From Clostridiales bacterium (GTDB taxonomy: Bacteria > Bacillota > Clostridia > Oscillospirales > CAG-272): 49,626 bases of DNA. A model generated the notes under the pieces. That model did not search any database and was not told the origin of the DNA. It was given only the letters and a program-made list of their open reading frames with translations. Both the position numbers and the translations under genes were made by a program. Below, one piece after another: positions 14,736 to 23,531 of the stretch. Location of the stretch: the NCBI GenBank assembly GCA_024693345.1, contig JAILLB010000102.1, forward strand, positions 1 through 49,626, given 5' to 3'. Every line of letters begins with the position of its first letter. Within the stretch, counting starts at the first letter, position 1.

Positions 14736-16358
14736 TTAGAAAATAATCTCAACCTTTACATATCTTCTTGGATTAAATGAGAAATCTACATATGAAGACT
14801 CATGTATATTCACGATGTCAAAATCGGCTTCTTTTCCGTTCACTAACAGTTTGCTGCACCCTTTTGACTGAGGCAAAAGAATGTGGAAGTTTATTTTTTC
14901 TGCTTCCGAATATACGTCATATCTCATTCCTTCGTCAGTCTGTATGTATCTCACATCGACAAATTTGTGGGATATCTCATATCCTGTAATATACCTGATT
15001 TCTTTGTGAGGACAGACAACGAACCTTGGTGAAAAGTCTATTTCACGATACAGACAGTCTTTGTCAACAACACCCGCCAGACCTTCATCGACTGCGTTAA
15101 GCAGTGCAGAGGCACCCCATCCGCTTGGGCCGGAACCGTTCTGTGCTCCGCGATCCTGAGGAGAATACAGGAAACAGATTTGTTTATCCTCTTGTGAAAT
15201 GTCTATAAACCTTGAGATTATATCCCATCCGTAATATTCATGACCGTTTCTGAAAGCAGCCAGTGCAATTTCACCTGCGGTAAACGGAGAAATGGCGCCA
15301 TTCACATAGTCGCCTGGTGAGATGTCTTTGAAACTCTTATAGGGCGGGTCTATGCTGAACCATTCTGCAAAGGCAGTTGTTGTTTTTCTGCGCTCTATAT
15401 ATTCTTCGATTATCGATCTCGATTGTTCGAGATTTGTTACACCGCGATTGATGTCATATCCGTTTGAAAGTGACAATCTGACTTGTTCCAAGTCATCTAC
15501 ACCTTTGTGGTTAATGTGGAACTGATGAATGAAGAACCTGCCGTTCCAGAGATATTTGAACATGTTTTCCTTCAGTTCTTCAGCCCGTTTTCTCCAATCA
15601 GATGCTTTTTCGTGATTTCCTGCTTTGTCATTGAAGGCTGCTAGAATATTCATTGCTTCGTAGACTCCGGAATTGTCTCCGTGCATTGCTGACATGGGTT
15701 CATTGTCATGTATGCGCCTGTCAGTCTGGGATTTCGGGTCAAACGTGAAATCCCAGGTATCTATTGTGAACGGACGGATAACCAGGCCGTATTCTTTACT
15801 CCAGCGTTTTGGAGATGAAGTCATATAATTTATGGCTTTTTCAAGTCTCGGAAGAACAGATTTCACCCATTCAAAATCGCCTGTTGCTCTGTAGTACTGC
15901 CAAACACCTTCAACAACGAGATATTCTACATCTGCTTCAAGCTCCAAACGTACGAGGGCAACATTGTCATCTGCAAATATTATTCTGCAGTCATCATTGA
16001 CAAATGACCAGTGCTCATCATCAAGCTGTTTGATGAGTTCAAAAAAGAATCCTTCATCAGTCTGCGTTTCGATTATGTATTCAAGGAAAGATTTTAAGTC
16101 ATAGTCCCAGTGCCTGAATGATTTCATCATGTGCACATGATCGCGAATCCAGTTGTGGCAGCATGCCAATACTTTATTATCTACAAAAACCAAGCGACGT
16201 TCATCGGCTATGGTGTTGTGCAATAAATGGAGAAACAATCCTAGTCTCGGGCTGTCAGAAGTCAACGCACACGGCAATACCATTTCGAGGTTGTTATACG
16301 TTCCGTTATGCGTATTGTCTATATTCATCGCTGGAAGTTTATGGCGAAATTCTATCAT
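14736..16358 (-). CDS. Six-hairpin (alpha/alpha)6 glycosidase-like protein
   Basis: A 540-residue protein without signal peptide, so cytoplasmic. The central part is an (alpha/alpha)6 barrel seen in GH78, GH63 and glycogen-debranching-type enzymes: HNWIRDHVHMMKSFRHWD (about 67-84), LVVEGVWQYYRATGDFEWV (about 146-164), DTWDFTFD (about 201-208) and NGAISPFTAGEIALAAFRNG (about 350-369). The end is a small beta domain (KLLVNGKEADFDI). WDFTFD and the Glu of FTAGEI are plausible acidic catalytic residues, but I cannot assign a family or substrate. GGAGG lies just upstream of ATG 16358. The gene stands alone, back to back with the thrS leader. It resembles the GH78-like gene at 44000 in fold, not closely in sequence. 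Confidence 0.75.
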   Translation of the reverse strand: MIEFRHKLPAMNIDNTHNGTYNNLEMVLPCALTSDSPRLGLFLHLLHNTIADERRLVFVDNKVLACCHNWIRDHVHMMKSFRHWDYDLKSFLEYIIETQTDEGFFFELIKQLDDEHWSFVNDDCRIIFADDNVALVRLELEADVEYLVVEGVWQYYRATGDFEWVKSVLPRLEKAINYMTSSPKRWSKEYGLVIRPFTIDTWDFTFDPKSQTDRRIHDNEPMSAMHGDNSGVYEAMNILAAFNDKAGNHEKASDWRKRAEELKENMFKYLWNGRFFIHQFHINHKGVDDLEQVRLSLSNGYDINRGVTNLEQSRSIIEEYIERRKTTTAFAEWFSIDPPYKSFKDISPGDYVNGAISPFTAGEIALAAFRNGHEYYGWDIISRFIDISQEDKQICFLYSPQDRGAQNGSGPSGWGASALLNAVDEGLAGVVDKDCLYREIDFSPRFVVCPHKEIRYITGYEISHKFVDVRYIQTDEGMRYDVYSEAEKINFHILLPQSKGCSKLLVNGKEADFDIVNIHESSYVDFSFNPRRYVKVEIIF

Positions 16359-16435
16359 AGATACCTCCGATTCAAGTTGTTAACGAAATTATACATTAAC
16401 AAGTTTGCAGCGGTCAACATTGACAAACATTTTTC

Positions 16436-16464
16436 TTGACAAATCCACACTGGAGTAGTAATAT
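16436..16464 (+). promoter_or_regulatory. Promoter of the thrS T-box transcript
   Basis: TTGACA (16436-16441) and TAATAT (16459-16464) are spaced by exactly 17 bases, placing the start about 16471, at the beginning of the T-box RNA. Confidence 0.85.
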
Positions 16465-16470
16465 AGTCGC

Positions 16471-16689
16471 ATAAGTCGTGTGGGACACGCTTTTGATAAA
16501 AAACTCCCCTCAGAGAGAAGCATGTTTGGTGTGATTGCTTCAGGGTATTGTCAAAGGTACCACCTGCACAATGACTCGCCGCAGGAAATGGCGGCGCGGG
16601 TATGCCCGTTAAAGCTAGAATGAGTTAAAGATTGAGTGGAACCGTGCTTTGCACCTCAATGTCAAAAAATGACATAGGGGTGTTTTTTT
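16471..16689 (+). ncRNA. T-box leader (tRNA-Thr-sensing riboswitch) of thrS
   Basis: Stem I can be drawn between AGTCGTGTGG (16474-16483) and CCTGCACAATGACT (16563-16576). Near its base, ACC followed by A (16559-16561) is a good specifier codon for threonine; an overlapping ACC lies at 16562-16564. A GC-rich stem (CGCCGC...GCGGCG) follows, then the T-box core GAGTGGAACCGTGC (16634-16647). The terminator is a 13-bp stem (16652-16664 with 16670-16682) with seven T. Uncharged tRNA-Thr would pair its NCCA end with TGGA in the core, form the antiterminator and allow thrS transcription. This is standard T-box logic; the specifier choice is my inference. Confidence 0.92.
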
Positions 16690-16723
16690 GTTGAGAAAAA
16701 CACCTCGGGAAAGGAAAAAGAAA

Positions 16724-18661
16724 ATGAAACTCAAAATCAACGGCGGCGAATACGTTCTGGACGGAGAATTATCTGTCTATGAGGCCGCAAAAGCTGCAGG
16801 ACTGGAAGTAACAAGAGAGATTATTGCAGCAGACGTAAACGGAGAGACGAAAGAACTCTCACATCCTGTTAAAGACGGAGATGAAATCAGTCTCCTCACA
16901 TTCAAAGACGAAGGTGGAAAAAGGACATTCAACCACACAGCTTCGCACATACTGGCTCAGGCAGTAAAGCGCCTTTACCCAGAGACAAAACTCACAATAG
17001 GACCTGCAATTGATGACGGATTTTATTATGACTTTGACTCTGATGTTTCGTTTGGCCCGGCAGAGCTTGAAAAACTCGAAGCTGAAATGAAGAAAATAGT
17101 TAAAGAGAACCTCCGCATTGAGAGATTCACTCTTCCGAGAGACGAAGCAATTAAACTCATGGAAGAAAAAGGTGAACCATACAAGGTATTGCTCATAGGC
17201 AGAGTGCCGGAAGGCGAAGAAATCTCTTTCTACAAACAGGGCGAATTCACAGATTTGTGTGCAGGACCGCACCTCTTTTCAACAGGAGCTGTTAAGGCAT
17301 TCAAGCTTACTCAGTGTACAGGTGCTTATTGGGAAGGAAATTCATCCAACAAACAGCTGCAGAGAGTATACGGAACAGCTTTCCCGTCAAAAGAGGAATT
17401 AAATGAATATCTTGCAATGATTGAAGAAGCAAGAAAGCGCGACCACAATAAGATAGGTCGTGAAATGGGATATTTCACAACAGTTGACGTTATCGGCCAG
17501 GGCCTTCCGATTCTTCTCCCCAAGGGCGCAAGAGTAATTCAGCAGTTACAGAGATTTGTTGAAGACGAAGAAGAGAAGCGCGGATGGCTTCTGACAAAGA
17601 CTCCGTACATGGCAAAGAGAGAATTGTACAAGATATCCGGACACTGGGATCATTATCTCGATGGCATGTTTGTTTTGGGAGATCCTGACGATTACACAAA
17701 GGAATGCTTTGCATTAAGACCGATGACTTGTCCGTTCCAGTATCAGGCATATCTCAACAAAGCCCGCAGTTACAGAGATCTTCCTTTGAGATATAACGAA
17801 ACATCAACTCTTTTCAGAAACGAAGATTCAGGTGAAATGCACGGCCTTATCCGTGTTAGACAGTTCACGATTTCCGAAGGACACTTGATGTGCAGACCAG
17901 ATCAGCTCGAACAGGAGTTCAAGAACTGTTTGGACCTTGCAATGTTCATGCTCAAGACAGTTGGTCTTTTGGAAGACGTATCATTCAGATTCTCTCAGTG
18001 GGATCCTAAAAATTCCAAGAAGTACATAGGAACACCGGAAGACTGGGATGAAGCTCAGGGTACGATGAAACACATCCTTGACGATCTTGGCGTTAACTAC
18101 AAGATAGGCATAGGCGAAGCAGCATTCTACGGACCTAAACTTGATATTCAGATAAAGAATGTATTCGGAAAAGAAGACACACTGATTACAATCCAGATTG
18201 ACCAGTTCCTTGCAAAGAATTTCGGTATGGAATACACGGACAAAGACGGAACAAAGAAAAATCCTTACATCATTCATAGAACATCCCTCGGATGTTATGA
18301 GAGAACACTCGCTCTAATGATTGAAAAATATGCGGGTGCAATGCCGTTATGGCTTGCTCCGACACAGGTCAAGATCCTTCCTATTTCAGATAACTACCTC
18401 GATTATGCTGATTCCGTTGCAGAAAAGTACAAAGCAGCAGGACTCAGAGTCGAAGTTGACAGCAGAAGCGAGAAGATTGGCTACAAGATCAGAGAAGCTC
18501 AGCTTGAAAAAGTTCCGTATATGCTCATAGTTGGCGAAAAGGAAGCTGCTGACAATCTGGTTTCAGTCAGATCAAGAGCAGAAGGTGAACTCGGTCAGAT
18601 GTCTGTTGAAGAATTCTGCAACAGAGCACTTGAGGAGAAAGCAAGCAAAGTAATTAAATAA
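16724..18661 (+). CDS. thrS: Threonyl-tRNA synthetase
   Basis: ThrRS attaches threonine to tRNA-Thr and edits mischarged serine. The protein has 645 residues. Domains in order: TGS (about 1-60), the editing/SAD domain (HTASHILAQAVKRLYPE, GFYYDFD, DLCAGPH), the class II core with zinc-ligand region (FALRPMTCPFQYQAYL, LPLRYNETSTLFRNEDSGE, RVRQFTISEGHLMC), motif 3 (HRTSLGCYERTLALMIEKYAG) and the anticodon-binding domain. The editing motif HxxxH and the catalytic Cys of MTCP are intact. The start is ATG 16724; the frame could extend to TTG 16691 but that lies at the terminator T-run. AAAGGA precedes the ATG. Expression is controlled by the T-box leader. Confidence 0.97.
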   Translation: MKLKINGGEYVLDGELSVYEAAKAAGLEVTREIIAADVNGETKELSHPVKDGDEISLLTFKDEGGKRTFNHTASHILAQAVKRLYPETKLTIGPAIDDGFYYDFDSDVSFGPAELEKLEAEMKKIVKENLRIERFTLPRDEAIKLMEEKGEPYKVLLIGRVPEGEEISFYKQGEFTDLCAGPHLFSTGAVKAFKLTQCTGAYWEGNSSNKQLQRVYGTAFPSKEELNEYLAMIEEARKRDHNKIGREMGYFTTVDVIGQGLPILLPKGARVIQQLQRFVEDEEEKRGWLLTKTPYMAKRELYKISGHWDHYLDGMFVLGDPDDYTKECFALRPMTCPFQYQAYLNKARSYRDLPLRYNETSTLFRNEDSGEMHGLIRVRQFTISEGHLMCRPDQLEQEFKNCLDLAMFMLKTVGLLEDVSFRFSQWDPKNSKKYIGTPEDWDEAQGTMKHILDDLGVNYKIGIGEAAFYGPKLDIQIKNVFGKEDTLITIQIDQFLAKNFGMEYTDKDGTKKNPYIIHRTSLGCYERTLALMIEKYAGAMPLWLAPTQVKILPISDNYLDYADSVAEKYKAAGLRVEVDSRSEKIGYKIREAQLEKVPYMLIVGEKEAADNLVSVRSRAEGELGQMSVEEFCNRALEEKASKVIK

Positions 18662-18678
18662 TAGCTTGGCACAAAAGG

Positions 18679-18707
18679 TATCGCGGCCGAATCAATCGAC
18701 CGCGATA
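18679..18707. terminator. Hairpin between thrS and the LppM-like gene
   Basis: TATCGCGG (18679-18686) pairs perfectly with CCGCGATA (18700-18707). The T-run is weak on both strands, so its strength is uncertain; it separates two convergent genes. Confidence 0.6.
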
Positions 18708-18726
18708 ACTTTACTGTTCGTTATTT

Positions 18727-19440
18727 TTATGCGCCTGCTGTTGCCACTTTTTTCTTTTTTACTGCTTTGACAATGAATACTGTGCCGACAACAACAGCTG
18801 CAACTCCTGCCAAAACTCCTACTCCGATAAGAATAAGCGGAACAATGGAGTATTCAACATGAATCGATTCTTTAGAACCAAGCATAAATGCGTTCCATGT
18901 CAAGGTTTTTCCGTTATTGGTTACTTCATCGGCATTGTGGTTTGCGGGTTTGAACGGTGTTGTTATAGAGGCTCTTGCATATCCGCCTTTCTCTTCAATC
19001 TGAGTTTTTGCTGAATCGAGAAGAGAAGCATAATTGCTTAAGAAAGACAGAGGAATGTCCAATACGAGTCTATCACCTTCCATCTTGAATGTGACTTCGA
19101 TTTTTTCGGTCTGGGAACTATCATCGTCAAATTGTAAATTGTTGATGTCAACATTATTGTTTTCAATTAACAGGCCTGAATAACCGTCCTGATTATATTC
19201 GGTTACAGTGAATCCTTTTTCTTTTAATTCATCAATGATTGTTGGTCTGAGGCCTTTTAAAACGTCTTCAGCTTTTACTGAAGGCTCGCCGTTCTCTTTG
19301 TTTTCAAATACAAGTAACATTCTTGCGCTAATCTGGCCAACAATGTTTATTCTGATATCTACTTCGGCTTTCACACAGCTTGTCAGCACAGCCATCATAA
19401 GCAATGCAACCATCAGTAATGCTAATACTTTCTTTTTCAT
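18727..19440 (-). CDS. LppM-like lipoprotein with C-terminal membrane anchor
   Basis: A 237-residue protein. The signal peptide is MKKKVLALLMVALLMMAV with lipobox LTSC (Cys at about residue 22). The extracellular domain (about 24-195) is beta-rich, ending in GKTLTWNAFMLGSKESIHVEY. This kind of domain is seen in LppM-type proteins, whose function is unclear. A membrane segment follows (about 200-225) and a basic tail, VKAVKKKKVATAGA. The protein is therefore held by both lipid and a membrane helix, facing outward. It stands alone between thrS and the nudix gene. The function cannot be derived from the sequence. Confidence 0.7.
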   Translation of the reverse strand: MKKKVLALLMVALLMMAVLTSCVKAEVDIRINIVGQISARMLLVFENKENGEPSVKAEDVLKGLRPTIIDELKEKGFTVTEYNQDGYSGLLIENNNVDINNLQFDDDSSQTEKIEVTFKMEGDRLVLDIPLSFLSNYASLLDSAKTQIEEKGGYARASITTPFKPANHNADEVTNNGKTLTWNAFMLGSKESIHVEYSIVPLILIGVGVLAGVAAVVVGTVFIVKAVKKKKVATAGA

Positions 19441-19616
19441 ATTTCCCTCGTAACACGCGTCTGTATTTGTCGTTCACAATGGTGGCGTATGCACCATGAA
19501 TCACATATTAGCATTTTACATTAGTTTGATGCGTTAATCAACCATGCTATTGAAAAAATTACCCGCGAATACTAAAATTGGTAAATGAGAACGAAAATAT
19601 CGAGAATGGGTGTAGT

Positions 19617-20123
19617 ATGAAAGACAACAATGTGAATGAGCCAAAGAAAAGGGCAAGCCTGGTCGAAATCGTAAATATGACGATGATTGAGGACAAAACT
19701 ACAGGGAAGGTACTTGTTTTAAATAAGACGAAGAATTGGCCTGGGCTGACATTTCCCGGCGGGCATGTCGAACCCGGAGAACCATTTTATGAATCCGCTG
19801 TAAGGGAAGTTAAGGAGGAGACAGGCTTGGAAGTTAAGAACCTTGTCAGCAGAGGAGTGGTCCATTGGGCAAATAAGGAAAACGGAGAAAGATATCTGGA
19901 ATATCTGTACTCTACATTAGATTTTTCCGGAACATTGATAAAAGAAACAGAAGAGGGGACAACATTCTGGATGACCTTTGAAGAACTCAAAAAATCCACC
20001 AATCTTTCACCCAATTTTGATATGTATCTGCCCATATTTGAAAATGACAAATATATTGAGTTGTATCTTGACTGGAATGGAGTAGATTGGGATTCAAAAA
20101 GACAATATTTCATTTCCAAATAA
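19617..20123 (+). CDS. NUDIX hydrolase (MutT-like)
   Basis: A 168-residue cytoplasmic protein. The NUDIX box is complete: GGHVEPGEPFYESA and then VREVKEETGLEV, which fits GX5EX7REUXEEXGU and provides the Mg-binding Glu residues. It precedes a beta-strand region with WPGLTFPGG, as in 8-oxo-dGTP/ADP-ribose hydrolases. Substrate is not determined by the sequence. I choose ATG 19617; an in-frame TTG at 19578 would add 13 residues. The Shine-Dalgarno site is weak (AATGGGTG). The stop codon falls inside an 18-bp tandem repeat. A tRNA-Pro gene with its own promoter lies downstream. Confidence 0.85.
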   Translation: MKDNNVNEPKKRASLVEIVNMTMIEDKTTGKVLVLNKTKNWPGLTFPGGHVEPGEPFYESAVREVKEETGLEVKNLVSRGVVHWANKENGERYLEYLYSTLDFSGTLIKETEEGTTFWMTFEELKKSTNLSPNFDMYLPIFENDKYIELYLDWNGVDWDSKRQYFISK

Positions 20124-20141
20124 TATTTCATTTCCAAATAA
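20106..20141 (+). repeat. 18-bp perfect tandem duplication covering the nudix stop codon
   Basis: TATTTCATTTCCAAATAA occurs twice head to tail (20106-20123 and 20124-20141). Each unit encodes YFISK-stop, so the second copy adds a duplicate stop codon. It looks like a recent slippage or duplication event. Confidence 0.9.
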
Positions 20142-20147
20142 TTGCAT

Positions 20148-20176
20148 TTGACAATGCTTGTGCCATGTTGTATAAT
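20148..20176 (+). promoter_or_regulatory. Consensus promoter of tRNA-Pro
   Basis: TTGACA (20148-20153) and TATAAT (20171-20176), both perfect consensus, are spaced by 17 bases. Confidence 0.93.
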
Positions 20177-20193
20177 AACGCGGTGCAAGATGT

Positions 20194-20270
20194 CGGGGTG
20201 TGGCTCAGTTTGGTAGAGTGCTTGGTTCGGGACCAAGAGGCCGCTGGTTCAAATCCAGTCACTCCGACCA
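20194..20270 (+). tRNA. tRNA-Pro (anticodon CGG)
   Basis: The 77-base gene folds as a cloverleaf. Acceptor CGGGGTG pairs with CACTCCG with one G-U pair. The D arm contains GGCTCAGTTTGGTAGAGT. The anticodon arm is CTTGG-TTCGGGA-CCAAG, with anticodon CGG for codon CCG. The T arm is CTGG-TTCAAAT-CCAG, and CCA is encoded (20268-20270). It has G37 after the anticodon, the substrate base of TrmD. It is transcribed from a strong promoter and ends at a hairpin terminator. Confidence 0.95.
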
Positions 20271-20273
20271 TCA

Positions 20274-20315
20274 AAAATGCTTGAAGCCACTACGGTTTCA
20301 AGCATTTTGTGTTTT
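20274..20315 (+). terminator. Intrinsic terminator after tRNA-Pro
   Basis: AAAATGCTTGAA (20274-20285) pairs with TTCAAGCATTTT (20297-20308), followed by GTGTTTTT. Confidence 0.82.
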
Positions 20316-20364
20316 TCTGCATTTTCATTTAAGTTTACAAAAAAGTTAACATTTATGTATTTGG

Positions 20365-20394
20365 ACTACTTGGCGTTTGTTAAGTAGTTTTTTT
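20365..20394 (+). terminator. Second terminator-like hairpin downstream of tRNA-Pro
   Basis: ACTACTT (20365-20371) pairs with AAGTAGT (20382-20388) and is followed by TTTTTT. It lies between the tRNA unit and the convergent minus-strand lipoprotein gene, so it backs up the first terminator. Confidence 0.6.
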
Positions 20395-20405
20395 CTTTCA
20401 TTTCA

Positions 20406-21704
20406 TTAATCTTCAAGGAATCGATAATTGTCGTATCGTATTGAGTATACTTTTGAACCGCTTATGAAACACAGATATGCTGAAATCTCTTTGTCTCCAA
20501 CCGTTAATGTGTTTGTTGCTTCATTGAATGAGCCAAGTTCATCATTAAGCAATACAAAATGACCATTGGACAAATCCACATTGAAAACACTTGAATCTGA
20601 AATAACATTGCGATTTTCACCGGATCTTACATGAATACTGCACTGGACAACCATCTCATATATCATGTCGGGTACTACTACGCCTATTTTGTTGTACGAC
20701 ACCTCTATTGTGTCTTTGTATTTTTGACCATACAAGGTATATGAGTACTCGATCTTGACTATATTATCTCCGTCAAAAAAGTACTTGATGTCGCAATTCT
20801 CACCATGGTATGAATATGCCCCGTCATTCTCTTCATATTCAAGCTTGTCGTATTCACTCAGAAATATGCTTTTTTCGGACAGCGACAATACTTCTTCATC
20901 TATTTTCTCTTGGGAATGATTGATTTGGTAAAGATCGTTTAATTTTGTCAGATAATCGGTCAATTCATTCTTTGAGAGGAAAATGATGCCATTGTGATCG
21001 TACCCTCCTGTAATGTTCTGTATTATTTCTTTCAATGTCAGATTACGAACGTATTCCTGATCTGCTTGATCAACAAACTCTGCACCGAAGGAAGCTCCGG
21101 GCAATTTGACAATTAATCTTCCGGATTGGTCATCTTTGATATAATATGTTCCAACATCATTTCCGATATAACTACCTTCGTTTACGTGCCTTGCATATAA
21201 AACACCACCATCTACCATGAAATCATAATGACTGAGTTCATATCCTGATTCATCACTGCGAGAGTAGACAATCTGATAACAATTATATTTGCCGAAATCC
21301 AAAGCATAGTCATATTTGTTCACGATCGGAACAACTTCTTGTTTGACAAGAATCTCACCGCAAACTGAACAATGACTGCCTTCGGTCAAGCCTGTTTCAG
21401 TAAATGTGGGCGGTACAGCTTCATCAATAACCGGAGTATGTCCGGTTGCTGGTATTATTTTTTCCGGGTACAATTCTGCACCGCATATTTGGCAGTATGA
21501 TCTGTAGTAACCGGTTTCAACACATGTGGGCGGAATGCTTTCTTCCATAACATGGTGCAGGTGATAATCTCCGGTTGTTGTAATCTCTTCGGTGGCGGTT
21601 GTCCCAAAAGAAGATGACTCTTTTGTGCCACCAGATAGTTGACACGATGATATGATTACTATCACCGCAAAACATATAACCGATACCAATACAAACTTTT
21701 TCAT
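20406..21704 (-). CDS. Lipoprotein with repeated Cys/His modules
   Basis: A 432-residue exported lipoprotein. Start ATG 21704 follows CGGAGAG; the upstream ATG at 21725 would give a poor signal peptide start. Signal MKKFVLVSVICFAVIVIISSC puts the lipid Cys at about residue 21. After a Ser/Thr-rich linker come two modules (about 45-125), with PPTCVETGYYRSYCQICG...GH and PPTFTETGLTEGSHCSVCG. Such PTC-x-E-x-G-n-C-x2-C-n-GH modules are common in surface proteins of Clostridia and look metal- or disulfide-stabilised. The remaining 300 residues are beta-rich without recognised domain. A TATAAT sits at 21746-21741. The same module occurs in the CotH protein at 32675. Function unknown. Confidence 0.65.
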   Translation of the reverse strand: MKKFVLVSVICFAVIVIISSCQLSGGTKESSSFGTTATEEITTTGDYHLHHVMEESIPPTCVETGYYRSYCQICGAELYPEKIIPATGHTPVIDEAVPPTFTETGLTEGSHCSVCGEILVKQEVVPIVNKYDYALDFGKYNCYQIVYSRSDESGYELSHYDFMVDGGVLYARHVNEGSYIGNDVGTYYIKDDQSGRLIVKLPGASFGAEFVDQADQEYVRNLTLKEIIQNITGGYDHNGIIFLSKNELTDYLTKLNDLYQINHSQEKIDEEVLSLSEKSIFLSEYDKLEYEENDGAYSYHGENCDIKYFFDGDNIVKIEYSYTLYGQKYKDTIEVSYNKIGVVVPDMIYEMVVQCSIHVRSGENRNVISDSSVFNVDLSNGHFVLLNDELGSFNEATNTLTVGDKEISAYLCFISGSKVYSIRYDNYRFLED

Positions 21705-21877
21705 TTCTCTCCGATATGCCTCCATGAATCCGTTTAATATATTATATCACCCCCCACAAAAATCAAGTTTGCCTTTGTGCACAAGTCGGGGATGAATAAT
21801 TTCCGGTGTGATACTCGACACGAAGTTGAATCACTACAGAAGGGATAGTAATCCATTTTTTGTTTTGAATATATGGC

Positions 21878-23164
21878 TCACATACTCAACTGTCTTCGTA
21901 TTAATTCAGTTGCTCTTTTTGACAACTCAGATTCTTCTGCAAAAGTATTCCATTTGGACACTGCATCAGAAACCTGCTCCTCGCAAATTAATGCATCGCT
22001 TTTCTTAATTTCGGCGTTTTCCGCAACTGTTAAAAAATCATCTCTTGTCAATTCTTTTGCTTTTCCGTTGATTAACATCTGATGTTCGCTTACCCATATG
22101 CTATCTTTTCGATATGAAAATGTCATGTCAAATGCAGGGGCTAAAGACCAAATGCCTTTTTTGTCCATTAAAAATGCAATGTTTTTTGTGTGATCATCAA
22201 AATTTTTTGCGTATTCATTGAATATCATTCGCTTATACAGTTGCAGAAAAGCATTATAAGGCAATTGGAGATTGCGCATTACACGAAACGCATCTTCATA
22301 CGAATAGATTCTTGGAGTGTTGAAATCCATATGTGCCAATGCACAAAGGCTTTGCATATGGAGTTTTGCTCCTTTCTTTCCAACGCGGTCAAAACGTTTT
22401 GTCATAAAATGAGACCTACCGCTTTCTTTGTACAAACGACATTCACTCATGCTGATACCTGCCGCAAGTGCCATCAGGTAATAGGCATACTCTATTTTGG
22501 TGTATTTACCAATGTCAGGTTCTACATCCTTATCCTTGTTGTTGCTTATATCATCAAACTTGAGAAGCCAGTATTCATAATCCGGACCTGCACTGATTTG
22601 CCCAGATCGTATATCATTCGTGTTGGGATTCCATGCAATCAAGGTTTTGGCTCTGGCTCCGCCAACAGATGAACCGCTCTGCATTAGTTGAGCAATCATG
22701 TGTTCATCGTGTTTGATGTGAAGACTTTCTTTTTCTGATAAAATATCTGATGCCAGTTTTGTCAAAGCTTCGATATCAATTTTTTCAGATGTGTGTCCGA
22801 TATCCACATCCGGTTCGTATTCCAAAGCACCCATTCCACGCTTTCCCGTATAGCACAGTCGCTCTATTACGGACAGAGAATCATATGTTCTGCCTATACT
22901 TTCCAGATATTTTCTGATAACGATGTTTCCGAACCTGTCTGGCAATGAATCTGCAACCATGCCCGGAAGTCCTTTAAATGTCTCTTCCGAAAGCGCCGGA
23001 AATGTATATGTGGTTTTTGAAAGAGGCATTAGCAGCGGCGATACTTCGATACCGCTGGTGATGAATTTTTCATCGTACTGAAATCCTATTAAGCCGCCAT
23101 CCAATTGATGCAGGTAGCCAATCGGGGTCCCCCAAAGATTAACTTTTACTGTTCTGACATCCAT
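21878..23164 (-). CDS. hipA: HipA-family serine/threonine kinase toxin
   Basis: HipA kinases phosphorylate targets such as glutamyl-tRNA synthetase and slow translation; HipB neutralises them. The protein is 428 residues, close to full-length HipA. The N-terminal subdomain (LPGMVADSLPDRFGN, about 67-81) and HipA_C core are both present: the Gly/Ser loop SSVGGARAK (about 162-170), KRFDR, NFDDHTKN with the catalytic Asp/Asn (about 327-334), and LAPAFDMTFSY with the metal-binding Asp. The loop Ser, equivalent to E. coli Ser150, is a likely autophosphorylation site. Start: ATG 23164 (GAGGA eight bases upstream) or GTG 23179, which overlaps the hipB stop codon as GTGA. It is co-transcribed with hipB. 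Confidence 0.92.
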   Translation of the reverse strand: MDVRTVKVNLWGTPIGYLHQLDGGLIGFQYDEKFITSGIEVSPLLMPLSKTTYTFPALSEETFKGLPGMVADSLPDRFGNIVIRKYLESIGRTYDSLSVIERLCYTGKRGMGALEYEPDVDIGHTSEKIDIEALTKLASDILSEKESLHIKHDEHMIAQLMQSGSSVGGARAKTLIAWNPNTNDIRSGQISAGPDYEYWLLKFDDISNNKDKDVEPDIGKYTKIEYAYYLMALAAGISMSECRLYKESGRSHFMTKRFDRVGKKGAKLHMQSLCALAHMDFNTPRIYSYEDAFRVMRNLQLPYNAFLQLYKRMIFNEYAKNFDDHTKNIAFLMDKKGIWSLAPAFDMTFSYRKDSIWVSEHQMLINGKAKELTRDDFLTVAENAEIKKSDALICEEQVSDAVSKWNTFAEESELSKRATELIRRQLSM

Positions 23165-23175
23165 ATTCTTTTTCC

Positions 23176-23517
23176 TCACCTATCTTCTCCCCATGTCCAG
23201 TTAGACTTGGACTTTGATTTGCTTGGCTTTGCTCTTTTTCTTGTTTTTTTGTTTTCATACAACGATTTAAAGTCAGGCTGAACTTCCGGCAACAATAGAT
23301 CAATGTTGCTAAGCATGTTGAGTCCATATAAAATTTTAATCACGTTCGAAGCCATTGAATCAACTCCGTTTTCAACGCGTGTTTCCGTGCTTGAAGAAAT
23401 TCCGCATTTTTCAGCTAACTCTGCTTGTGTAATACCAAGTGAAATGCGATATTGTTTTATTCTTTGACCCAACTCATTCAATATGGCTTTGCAGTTTTCA
23501 TTTCCAGTAATTTTCAT
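23176..23517 (-). CDS. hipB: HipB-like XRE antitoxin and repressor
   Basis: A 113-residue protein. Start ATG 23517 has GGAGG five bases upstream; a longer frame from 23544 would begin in the promoter region. The helix-turn-helix is at about residues 14-60 (LGQRIKQYRISLGITQAEL, AEKCGISSSTETRVENG), a clear XRE/Cro-type domain. The C-terminal 40 residues are basic and Lys/Ser/Thr-rich (KKTRKRAKPSKSKSKSN), perhaps disordered and involved in HipA contact. It is expected to bind HipA and the operon's own operator; two direct repeats lie just upstream. Confidence 0.9.
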   Translation of the reverse strand: MKITGNENCKAILNELGQRIKQYRISLGITQAELAEKCGISSSTETRVENGVDSMASNVIKILYGLNMLSNIDLLLPEVQPDFKSLYENKKTRKRAKPSKSKSKSNWTWGEDR

Positions 23518-23531
23518 TGACTCCTCCGAAA

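Noticed and set aside
20406..20450. tRNA-Pro as integration site of an element
   Set aside because: No duplicate of the tRNA 3' end and no integrase gene were seen downstream.
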